Source: Candidatus Omnitrophota bacterium (GTDB taxonomy: Bacteria; Omnitrophota; Gorgyraeia; 2-02-FULL-51-18; JAGOUK01). From it: a stretch of 6,959 nucleotides of DNA. A program made the translations under genes and the position numbers. The notes under the pieces are model-generated. The model had not been told where the DNA came from, did no database searches, and saw nothing but the letters and a program-made list of their open reading frames with translations. Below are positions 1-5,823 of the stretch, one piece after another; within the stretch, counting starts at the first letter, position 1, and every line of letters begins with the position of its first letter. The stretch lies in contig JADGBA010000066.1 in NCBI GenBank assembly GCA_015231685.1, forward strand, positions 1-6,959, given 5' to 3'.

Positions 1-721
1 TGAAATCCACCTCCGCGCCGACGGATTTGCCGATCCAGTTTCTCTGCATCTGCTTGATGGATTCCGACCAGTCGAGTTCTTCCAGTCCCTCCAGAAGCCG
101 GTCGGCATACGCGGTGATCCTGAGCATCCACTGGCGCATCGGCCGTCGCACGACGGGATGTCCTCCGCGTTCGCTTTTGCCGTCCACGACCTCCTCATTG
201 GCAAGCACGCAGCCGAGCGCTTCGCACCACCACACCGGGATTTCTGCCTGGTAGGCCAGCCCTTTCTCAAACAACTTCAAAAAAATCCACTGCGTCCAGC
301 GGAAGTACGCCGGATCGGTCGTATTGACCTCACGGCTCCAGTCGTAGGCGAAACCGAGCCGGCGGATCTGCCCCCGGAAGCGCTCGATGTTCTTCTGCGT
401 CGTGTCCTTGGGATGGGTCCCCGTCTCGATGGCGTACTGCTCGGCGGGAAGGCCGAAGGCATCCCACCCCATGGGATGAAGCACCCGGAATCCCCGCATC
501 CTTTTGTATCGCGCCAGAATATCGGTGGCGGTGTACCCCTCGGGGTGCCCCACGTGGAGCCCCGATCCCGACGGGTACGGAAACATATCGAGGATGTAGA
601 CCTTGCGGTCTTTGGATTCTTCCGGCGGCGGATTGGGCGTGTTGAAAGCGCCGGCTTCTTCCCAGCGGCTCTGCCACTTGGGTTCAAATTCTTTATATGG
701 AAAAAGCGCTTCTTCCGTCAC
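1..721 (-). CDS. leuS: Leucyl-tRNA synthetase, N-terminal 240 residues (runs off left edge)
   Basis: Cytosolic class I aminoacyl-tRNA synthetase that charges tRNA-Leu with leucine. The 240 visible residues are roughly the first quarter of a protein that is usually about 800-900 residues. Seen: the ATP-binding signature PYPSGSGLHVGHPEGY with HVGH at residues 56-59, GWDAFGLPAEQYA at 85-97, YDWSRE at 126-131, the CP1 zinc-region equivalent WWCEALGC at 164-171 followed by VLANEEVVDG, then QWMLRITAYADRLL and QRNWIGKS leading into the editing domain. The KMSKS motif lies outside the window. Of the usual zinc Cys pairs only C166 and C171 remain; the second pair is replaced by SERGGHP. The start is GTG at 721-719, whose last bases form the mgtE stop (GTGA overlap). 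A purine run GAGGGGGG at 733-726 sits four bases upstream as Shine-Dalgarno. The frame is open to the window edge. Identity is very sure; the start is likely. Confidence 0.96.
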   Translation of the reverse strand, partial: MTEEALFPYKEFEPKWQSRWEEAGAFNTPNPPPEESKDRKVYILDMFPYPSGSGLHVGHPEGYTATDILARYKRMRGFRVLHPMGWDAFGLPAEQYAIETGTHPKDTTQKNIERFRGQIRRLGFAYDWSREVNTTDPAYFRWTQWIFLKLFEKGLAYQAEIPVWWCEALGCVLANEEVVDGKSERGGHPVVRRPMRQWMLRITAYADRLLEGLEELDWSESIKQMQRNWIGKSVGAEVDF

Positions 722-2100
722 AACACCCCCCTCACCAAAAGTAACGTCGCCAGAGAAAAATATATGCTGATCGCCATGATATCAGAAAGTGTCGTCACCA
801 GAGGCCCCATCGCTGTGGCGGGGTCCACGCCGAGGCGTTCCAGGATCACGGGCCCGATGGCTCCGGCGGCCGTGGACGCGGTCATAGCGGCCCAGACCGA
901 GAGCATGATCACCAGCGGCAGGCGCGGGCCGACGATCTGCCCGTAGAACAACCACGCGATCGCGCCGGTCATCAGACCGTAGACCAGCCCCAGCATGACT
1001 CCGATGGAGACCTCCTTCACCAGTGCCGCGTACTTCGCGGCGCCCCGGAGTTGTCCCGTCGCGAGATTCCGCACAAGGATCATCGCGGACTGCGAGCCGA
1101 TATTGCCCGCCATCGCCGGCACGAGCGGCAGGAACGATGCCAGTGCCAGAACCTCCACGATGGCAAACTCAAAATGACGTATGACCGAAAACACCACAAA
1201 CTGCCCGCCAAGGGTCGCCAGGAGCCACGGGAATCGGAACCACGCGATTCTCAGGAGAGAGCGCTCTTCAAATTCCTCGGGCTGGGTACCGGCCATTTTC
1301 GCGATATCTTCGGAGGCTTCCGACCGGATAACGTCGATAATGTCATCAACAAAGATCACGCCCAGAAGTTTGTTGTTTGCATCCACGACAGGCGCGGAGA
1401 CGAGATCGTATTTGGCGAAGATGGAAGCCACCCGCTCTTGATCAAGCCCGGGGGTTAATTTGAAATATTCCGCAGAGACCATGAGCTCTCCCAGCGGCAA
1501 GTCCGCGACCGCCACAACCAAATCCTGAAGCGACAGCATTCCGAGGAGGGATCCTTCCGAGTCAGTGACATAAAGCGCCGAGAGATGCTTGCGACGCTGC
1601 GTGCGGCCGATGGACTGAATCATCGACAACGCTGCCCGGGCGGTCATTCGGGGCGTCAGACGTATGAACTCCGGCTGAAGCAGCGCGCCGGCCGTTTCGG
1701 GCTCGAACTTCATGAGAAGCTCGATCCGCTGCATCGCGTCCTTTTTACGGACCAGCGACTTCATACGCTTCACGACGCGTTTGGGCAGGGTGTGGAAGAG
1801 CTCGGCAACATCGCTCGCCGGGATCCCTTCGAGAAGGGGCGCGATGTTACGCTCATCCAGCGACTTCAAAAGATACGTCTGGTCCCCCACCTCGAGGTTC
1901 TCAAAAAAAACCAGCGCCGCCTGGGGCCCGAGCAACTTGAAGATGCCGATCTTTTCGTCGTCCGAAAACCGATACCAGCTCTCCGCGACATCCTCCGGAC
2001 GCACGTCCTCAAGGATGTCCTTAAGAACGTCCCACTGCTTGTTTTCGCAGAGTTCCTTGATTTCGGGCACCAGATGCGCCACGGGCTCGAGCGTTTTCAC
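718..2100 (-). CDS. mgtE: MgtE-family magnesium transporter
   Basis: Inner-membrane Mg2+ channel/transporter of 460 residues, a normal length for the family. Domains in order: an MgtE N-terminal helical domain at about 20-125 (LLEGIPASDVAELFHTLP is typical), a CBS pair at about 140-262 (ALYVTDSEGSLLGMLSLQDL, then APVVDANNKLLGVIFVDDIIDVI), a connecting helix, and about five membrane helices from 289 to 458. The pore motif GNIGSQSA is at 332-339. D440 in TTLSDIM matches the conserved last-helix aspartate that binds Mg2+ in characterised MgtE. In the family, the N and CBS domains sense cytosolic Mg2+ and close the channel when it is abundant. The start is GTG at 2100-2098, the only candidate after an in-frame TAA at 2112-2110. 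It has no Shine-Dalgarno sequence, and a TATAAT lies eight bases upstream. It is followed directly by leuS with a 4-base overlap. Function is very sure; the start is fairly sure. Confidence 0.96.
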   Translation of the reverse strand: MKTLEPVAHLVPEIKELCENKQWDVLKDILEDVRPEDVAESWYRFSDDEKIGIFKLLGPQAALVFFENLEVGDQTYLLKSLDERNIAPLLEGIPASDVAELFHTLPKRVVKRMKSLVRKKDAMQRIELLMKFEPETAGALLQPEFIRLTPRMTARAALSMIQSIGRTQRRKHLSALYVTDSEGSLLGMLSLQDLVVAVADLPLGELMVSAEYFKLTPGLDQERVASIFAKYDLVSAPVVDANNKLLGVIFVDDIIDVIRSEASEDIAKMAGTQPEEFEERSLLRIAWFRFPWLLATLGGQFVVFSVIRHFEFAIVEVLALASFLPLVPAMAGNIGSQSAMILVRNLATGQLRGAAKYAALVKEVSIGVMLGLVYGLMTGAIAWLFYGQIVGPRLPLVIMLSVWAAMTASTAAGAIGPVILERLGVDPATAMGPLVTTLSDIMAISIYFSLATLLLVRGVL

Positions 2101-2108
2101 AACGTGGC

Positions 2109-2114
2109 ATTATA
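2109..2114 (-). promoter_or_regulatory. Candidate -10 box for mgtE-leuS, possibly leaderless
   Basis: On the minus strand this is TATAAT, a perfect sigma70 -10 consensus, in an AT-rich stretch that contrasts with the GC-rich genes. It ends eight bases before the mgtE GTG, so transcription would begin at or within about two bases of the start codon. No good -35 box is found 16-18 bases upstream. The purine-rich Shine-Dalgarno stretches seen before the neighbouring genes are absent here. The call rests on sequence alone. Confidence 0.5.
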
Positions 2115-2145
2115 ATATAAACGCAATTCGCCGTGGTATTGTTTA

Positions 2146-2157
2146 TAGCTTTAGCTA
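2146..2157. promoter_or_regulatory. 12-base palindrome upstream of the mgtE promoter candidate
   Basis: TAGCTTTAGCTA is a perfect inverted repeat (TAGCT/AGCTA around TT). Its nearest edge is about 32 bases upstream of the candidate mgtE -10 box, at about -46 to -57 from the start codon, so it could be an activator site or a weak hairpin. It might also be chance in an AT-rich stretch. No known operator was recognised. Confidence 0.2.
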
Positions 2158-2167
2158 CACAACAAGA

Positions 2168-2216
2168 GTTGGGACTGTCCCCATGGTCGACCCTAAGTTG
2201 TGGGGACTGTCCCAAC
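2168..2216. repeat. Inverted pair of palindromic elements (REP/BIME-like)
   Basis: GTTGGGACTGTCCCC at 2168-2182 is matched by GGGGACTGTCCCAAC at 2202-2216. The reverse complement of the second equals the first except at the central base, so the two face each other across a 19-base spacer. Each arm is itself a near-palindrome (GGGAC-T-GTCCC). The spacer holds GGTCGACC (2185-2192), also a palindrome. In addition CCCTAAGT at 2191-2198 can pair with ACTTTAGGG at 2222-2230 with one bulge, giving a larger stem in RNA read from the minus strand. Paired inverted palindromes between genes are the hallmark of REP/BIME elements. No transposase gene is in the window, so the class is inferred. Confidence 0.7.
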
Positions 2217-2285
2217 GTTAGACTTTAGGGAAGCTCCACTTACGGGGACTGTCCCAACGTTAGACTTTAGGGAAGCTCGACTACA
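2202..2285. repeat. Tandem duplication of a 42-bp palindrome-bearing unit
   Basis: Two head-to-tail copies, 2202-2243 and 2244-2285, share the same first 35 bases: GGGGACTGTCCCAAC, then GTTAGACTTTAGGGAAGCTC with a one-base overlap of the C. They differ only in the last seven bases, which align better with a one-base gap. The second copy reaches the 3' end of batE and, as aligned, would include its TAG stop codon at 2281-2283. The exact identity suggests a recent duplication or conversion. There is no T-run after the hairpins in the direction of bat transcription, so they do not look like classical intrinsic terminators. Confidence 0.8.
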
Positions 2286-3048
2286 CCACTTCCACTGCGC
2301 CCGGCTCAGTCCAGCCGCCCTGCCCGGGTCCGGTGCGAACCTGGAGCCATCCGCCCTCTTCGCGTATCGCCTTTACTTTGAGGCCTTCCGCCGCCTCGAA
2401 GGCCAGAGCACCGTCGTAGGACGGGCTGTACCGAACCACCGCGGGGTCGGCGATCACGATAGCCGGGCGGCCCTGCGATTCGTCACTTTTGTGCCAACCG
2501 AAGAAGAGCGCGGCGACAAGCCCAAGAACAGCCAGGCTGACCGCGCTCCAGCGCGCCCCGTCACCCGAAAACACCCTCAGCATCCCCAACGCCAGCACCG
2601 CAATGCCGGCTAAATAGGCTCCCAGAAGAACCCAAAACCAGCCTTCCGCCCTTAGAACATTACGGATATCACGGGCCCAGCGGACCCACCAGCCCCCGCC
2701 ATCCGGAGCGGCTTCCTGCTCCACCAATGAAGTCACATGACTCAGATTATGGCTGATATCCTCATCGTTCGGGAGAAGCCTCGCCGCCCGTTCGTAGTAG
2801 AGAAGCGCCTTGCCTTTGTGATTGAGCTTGAAGTACGCGTTCCCCAGATTGTAATAAACCGCGCCGTCGGACGAGCCGTCTTTGATCAGGGTTTCATAAA
2901 TTTTGACTGCCTCTTCATATCGCCCCTGCGCATACAGCGCGTTGGCCTGATCGAAGGCTTCTTGGCTGCCGTTGGCCCAACCCGTGGCACAAGCCGCCAG
3001 CGCCCACATGATGAGCGCAATCATCCATCCGGTTCGCGCAGCCCTCAT
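2281..3048 (-). CDS. batE: BatE-like protein: TPRs, two membrane helices, SH3 domain
   Basis: 255 residues, last gene of the Bat operon. Seen: an export signal at 1-20 ending in LAAC, which fits a lipobox with Cys20 (a signal peptidase I site near GWANG is the alternative); two TPR units at about 29-96 (ALYAQGRYEEAVKIYETLI and YYNLGNAYFKLNHKGKALLY); two hydrophobic helices at about 136-158 and 167-184; and a C-terminal bacterial SH3-like domain at about 195-255 (EGGWLQVRTGPGQGGWTEPG). This TPR-membrane-SH3 order is typical of BatE. With Bat partners it probably helps assemble an envelope complex; its binding partners cannot be read from sequence. The ATG at 3048 overlaps the batD stop as ATGA, with GAGGAG (3055-3060) six bases upstream. 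The TAG stop abuts or lies in the repeat module, so the extreme C-terminus may have been altered by that insertion. Confidence 0.88.
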   Translation of the reverse strand: MRAARTGWMIALIMWALAACATGWANGSQEAFDQANALYAQGRYEEAVKIYETLIKDGSSDGAVYYNLGNAYFKLNHKGKALLYYERAARLLPNDEDISHNLSHVTSLVEQEAAPDGGGWWVRWARDIRNVLRAEGWFWVLLGAYLAGIAVLALGMLRVFSGDGARWSAVSLAVLGLVAALFFGWHKSDESQGRPAIVIADPAVVRYSPSYDGALAFEAAEGLKVKAIREEGGWLQVRTGPGQGGWTEPGAVEVV

Positions 3049-4982
3049 CGGAAACTCCTCTCCACCCGGCGTACCGCGCCGGCGGCCGCTTCAATTCGCT
3101 TTGGAAAAATCTCCGCGTCCAGGCCCGCGGCCCCAAAAACCGCGTCTTCCGTTTCCTTGAGAATCCGGCCGAGCTCTGCCGCGTCCTGTGGCCGCCTGAT
3201 CCGCCGGCCGATTTCCTCCCAAAGATCCGGGCCCGCCAGGCCGCCAGGCCGCCCCAGACGGTCCGCCGCGTACGTGGTGAGCGCTTTCATCAACGCATCG
3301 TTGGCCTCTCGCAAACGGCCGGATCGCGCCTGAGACCGGGCTTCCTCGATGGATTTTAAGCAGCGGCCTCCCGCCTCAAGGCCGCGCCGGTACGCCGGAT
3401 CCGTCTCGAAACGCCGCCGGCTTCGTATCCATCCGGCCAGAAGACCCAAAAATACCGCCGGCAAAACAAATCCGGCCGCCCAAACCCAGGGCTTCTCATG
3501 CGCAGCGGGACCGCGATGCCGCATCCCCGATGAAGCGCTTTTGATGTACCGAATATCCGCTCCGGTCATGTGAATGCGCGCCTTGGCCTTCGGCTCCTCG
3601 CGGGAGGATTCATCCGCGGACCCGACCGCCACCGGCATCGTCGCCGGCGCTTCTTCGGGCGCCTTCTCCGCCGTCACGCGGAACGGCCCGCGACGGATCG
3701 TCTCGAACCTTCCCTTGACCGGATCAAAGTACGAGAATGCCACTTCCGGAATTTCAAACACCCCCGCTTCGCGGGGAACAAACACCTGCTCAGCGAGTTT
3801 TTTTCCGGCAGAAAATCCGGCATCCGCCGACGGGTCATACCGCACATGAGCTTCATAACTCTTGAAGGCATTTCCCACGTCCATAACGGGAAGATCAAGG
3901 GTCTCAGCGTTACCGCGGCCGGAAACCCACGTGGTCACCGTTACCGGGTCCCCCGCCTTGACCTTGAGCGGCGACACGTCCACCCCAAAATCGAACTGCC
4001 CGACCGCATTCGTGTATCCGACCGGGCGCCCCTCGGCAGGCACCTCGCGGATATCGAGCTCGACGGCACCCGAGCGCGTCGCGAAGGGCTCCGTCACCGC
4101 GCGGCGGTTGGAAAAACCGAAGAAATCGTCAAAATCCCGGTCGAAGAAATCGTCAAAGAAGCCCCGGCTCGCATTCTGCCTGTACCCCGTCACCACATCG
4201 CATTTGAGGAAGGTGGGTTCAAGCGTCGTTCGTCCGGCAGAAAGCGGAGTAAGAACTTTGGAGAATTCCACCACGGCGTACTCGTTGCCCCCAAAAAACT
4301 CCGTGCGCTTTTCGGCCATCACCTCCTCCGAACCGTTGACCTGAAGCCGGTAGTACTTCTTATTCGGATCGACCGGCGGATCCGACACCAGGAATCCGTC
4401 GAGACCATCCAGCCACGGCACCTGAATCCGGTACCCTGTCACGTTTTTTCGGAAATACCATTTGAAGGTGATCCGGATCTTCTGCCCCAGAACCGCCTGC
4501 CCGGGGTCGGCCATCACAGTCAAAAACAAATCTTCGCTTTTCTCGGACTGATCCAGCACCTCGATCGTGAAGGCCTCGGTGCGGTATACCCTGCCCGCGT
4601 AGGTGATCGGTATGGGCTCAACATCGAACACACCCGGCCTCTGCGGCACAAGCTCATAATCGTAATAGAGGCCGCCGCCGGTGGTCTTGTCCTCAACCTT
4701 CTTGCCCTGCACAATCACGGTCATCCGGGAACTCGACTCCTGCCGTACCCCCCGGAATTTGACCGCACATCCGGGAACATCACCAAGCTGGGGCGATTCC
4801 GCCTGGGCATCACCGTTCTTCACCGCCACACTCAAAATGGCGCTGTCACCCAGAAGGACGCTTCGGCGGTCCAGAGACACGGAGATATTCGGCTCAATGG
4901 CCGCGGCGGGCGCAGTCATCCCCATCGCCATGACCGCCAACAGGGCGATCAATATCCCCGGATTACCAGTCTTTTTCCACAC
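3045..4982 (-). CDS. batD: BatD-like exported protein with C-terminal membrane anchor
   Basis: 645 residues from the chosen GTG. Seen: signal peptide 1-28 (WKKTGNPG, a hydrophobic core, cleavage after APAAA); a long periplasmic part of beta-rich repeats at about 29-435, as in the BatD oxygen-tolerance family (VSLDRRSVLLGDSAILSVAV near the start; a second unit at DVSPLKVKAGDPVTVTTWV); an Asp/Phe-rich insert FFDDFFDRDFDDFF at about 275-288; a low-complexity linker; one membrane helix at about 499-519 followed by RSRRR; and a helical cytosolic tail of about 120 residues. Start choice: GTG at 4982 puts the positive n-region at the N-terminus, with AAGGA nine bases upstream, and overlaps batC by 20 bases. 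GTG at 5018 or ATG at 5015 would add 11-12 residues and lengthen the overlap to over 50. The stop overlaps the batE ATG. Family is sure; the start is less so. Confidence 0.88.
   Translation of the reverse strand: MWKKTGNPGILIALLAVMAMGMTAPAAAIEPNISVSLDRRSVLLGDSAILSVAVKNGDAQAESPQLGDVPGCAVKFRGVRQESSSRMTVIVQGKKVEDKTTGGGLYYDYELVPQRPGVFDVEPIPITYAGRVYRTEAFTIEVLDQSEKSEDLFLTVMADPGQAVLGQKIRITFKWYFRKNVTGYRIQVPWLDGLDGFLVSDPPVDPNKKYYRLQVNGSEEVMAEKRTEFFGGNEYAVVEFSKVLTPLSAGRTTLEPTFLKCDVVTGYRQNASRGFFDDFFDRDFDDFFGFSNRRAVTEPFATRSGAVELDIREVPAEGRPVGYTNAVGQFDFGVDVSPLKVKAGDPVTVTTWVSGRGNAETLDLPVMDVGNAFKSYEAHVRYDPSADAGFSAGKKLAEQVFVPREAGVFEIPEVAFSYFDPVKGRFETIRRGPFRVTAEKAPEEAPATMPVAVGSADESSREEPKAKARIHMTGADIRYIKSASSGMRHRGPAAHEKPWVWAAGFVLPAVFLGLLAGWIRSRRRFETDPAYRRGLEAGGRCLKSIEEARSQARSGRLREANDALMKALTTYAADRLGRPGGLAGPDLWEEIGRRIRRPQDAAELGRILKETEDAVFGAAGLDAEIFPKRIEAAAGAVRRVERSFR
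4118..4157 (-). repeat. Short direct repeat inside batD coding the Phe/Asp-rich motif
   Basis: The 16-base string CGAAGAAATCGTCAAA (plus strand) occurs at 4118-4133 and again at 4142-4157, a period of 24 bases. It encodes the duplicated DDFF-type motif of BatD. The 24-base period keeps the reading frame. BatD proteins often carry an FFDDFF-like stretch, so this is probably functional sequence that arose by slippage and is not a mobile element. Confidence 0.6.
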
Positions 4983-5823
4983 GGTCCCTCGTCCTTCCGG
5001 CTCTGCGTCCGTCATCACTCATCAACAATTCCTCCCCGCGCTTGAACGCGTCCAAAAACCGTTCCGCGCCCTCGCGACTCATTTCCCCGGCAGGCTCACC
5101 GGAACTTGAGGATGCGCCTTCTTTCTTATTGTTCTCCGCTTCCCGGCTTTCTTCCCGGCTTTCTTCCCGCCCCTCTTCCCCTTCAGACTCCTTGCGGAGC
5201 TCGGTCGACTCCTGGCCGCTCTGATCTTCACCCGGCTTATTCTCCTGCACGGAGGTGCCCTCGCCCTCATCTTGGGAGCCGGCCTGCGACTCCTTCTCTT
5301 CCCCTTCGGAGGACGGCCCTTGAGACTTCTGTCCCTCCTTCTGGGCGCGGTCGGCCTCGGCCTGTTTGGCGGTCTGGGCCGCCTTAGAAAGCATTTCTTT
5401 CATGACGCGCTCGGTGTACTCGAGATTAAACTTGGCGTCATGGTCCTCCGGATCCCGCTCGATGGCTTCGCGGTAGGCGTCCATCGCCTCCCTGAAGCTC
5501 CCTTGCTGGAAGAGGCAGTTGCCGATGTTGTAAAACGCCTTCGCCTCGAGCGCCCGGTCTCCGCGGGAGGCCGCATCCCGGTACGAACTGGATGCTTCCG
5601 GATATTTCCCCATCCGATAAAATGCGTTTCCGGTATTAAAGAGAATTTCCGGCCGCCCCGGATCATCCAGCGCGGCGTCATTATACAGGGAAAGCGCTTC
5701 ATCCGCTTTTTCGGCCAAGAGCGCCTCATTGCCGCGTTTGACCTTCTCGGTTGCGGGGTCCCCAAACCCCGTGAGCACCGTCCACGTCCCCAAAAGCACG
5801 AGCAGCATCGCAGCGCGTCTCAT
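4963..5823 (-). CDS. batC: BatC-like TPR protein
   Basis: 286 residues. Seen: an N-terminal signal peptide or anchor at about 1-20 (MRRAAMLLVLLGTWTVLTGF, no lipobox Cys); three TPR units at about 25-55, 58-90 and 93-126 (ILFNTGNAFYRMGKYPEASS; AFYNIGNCLFQQGSFREAMD; EAIERDPEDHDAKFNLEY); a linker of about 110 residues rich in Glu, Ser, Gln and Gly that should be disordered; and a conserved tail ending in RVEKDW, as in many BatC proteins. It is likely a periplasmic scaffold for the Bat VWA proteins. The ATG at 5823 overlaps the batB stop as ATGA. It has the strongest ribosome site in the window, GGAGGTGA at 5828-5835, four bases upstream. The last codons overlap the start of batD. Family assignment is strong from TPR content, tail and gene order. 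Confidence 0.9.
   Translation of the reverse strand: MRRAAMLLVLLGTWTVLTGFGDPATEKVKRGNEALLAEKADEALSLYNDAALDDPGRPEILFNTGNAFYRMGKYPEASSSYRDAASRGDRALEAKAFYNIGNCLFQQGSFREAMDAYREAIERDPEDHDAKFNLEYTERVMKEMLSKAAQTAKQAEADRAQKEGQKSQGPSSEGEEKESQAGSQDEGEGTSVQENKPGEDQSGQESTELRKESEGEEGREESREESREAENNKKEGASSSSGEPAGEMSREGAERFLDAFKRGEELLMSDDGRRAGRTRDRVEKDW
5139..5174 (-). repeat. 12-bp tandem repeat in the batC linker
   Basis: CTTCCCGGCTTT (plus strand) occurs twice exactly (5139-5150, 5151-5162) and a third time with changes (5163-5174). It encodes four-residue repeats of the type REES within the acidic linker. The unit is in frame, so copy-number change would alter linker length without breaking the gene. 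Confidence 0.7.

Noticed and set aside
158..946. Plus-strand frame of 262 codons across the leuS/mgtE junction
   Set aside because: It is antisense to two well-supported genes and has no recognisable domain or ribosome site.
2021..2215. Minus-strand small frame starting in the repeat and running into mgtE
   Set aside because: It overlaps the mgtE N-terminal domain in another frame, has no family resemblance, and its first codons are repeat sequence.
2168..2260. Intrinsic terminator for the bat operon
   Set aside because: The palindromes could form stems, but none is followed by a U-run in the direction of transcription. They fit REP-like repeats better.
2101..2280. Mg2+ riboswitch (M-box or similar) in front of mgtE
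   Set aside because: The gap is largely filled by the palindromic repeats, and the promoter candidate leaves no leader RNA. I recognise no riboswitch core.
2168..2285. CRISPR array
   Set aside because: There are only three core copies in mixed orientation, with unequal spacing and near-identical intervening sequence in the tandem pair. No cas genes are present.
2200..2613. Plus-strand frame beginning with a repeated GTVPTLDFREA peptide
   Set aside because: The repeat peptide is just the 42-bp tandem repeat read through (42 is divisible by three), and the rest runs antisense to batE. It is not a gene.
3570..5045. Long open frame of 491 codons on the plus strand opposite batD
   Set aside because: It is rich in Arg, His and Pro, matches no family I know, and mirrors batD, which has clear signal peptide, membrane helix and operon context. 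It looks like a by-product of GC-rich codon use.
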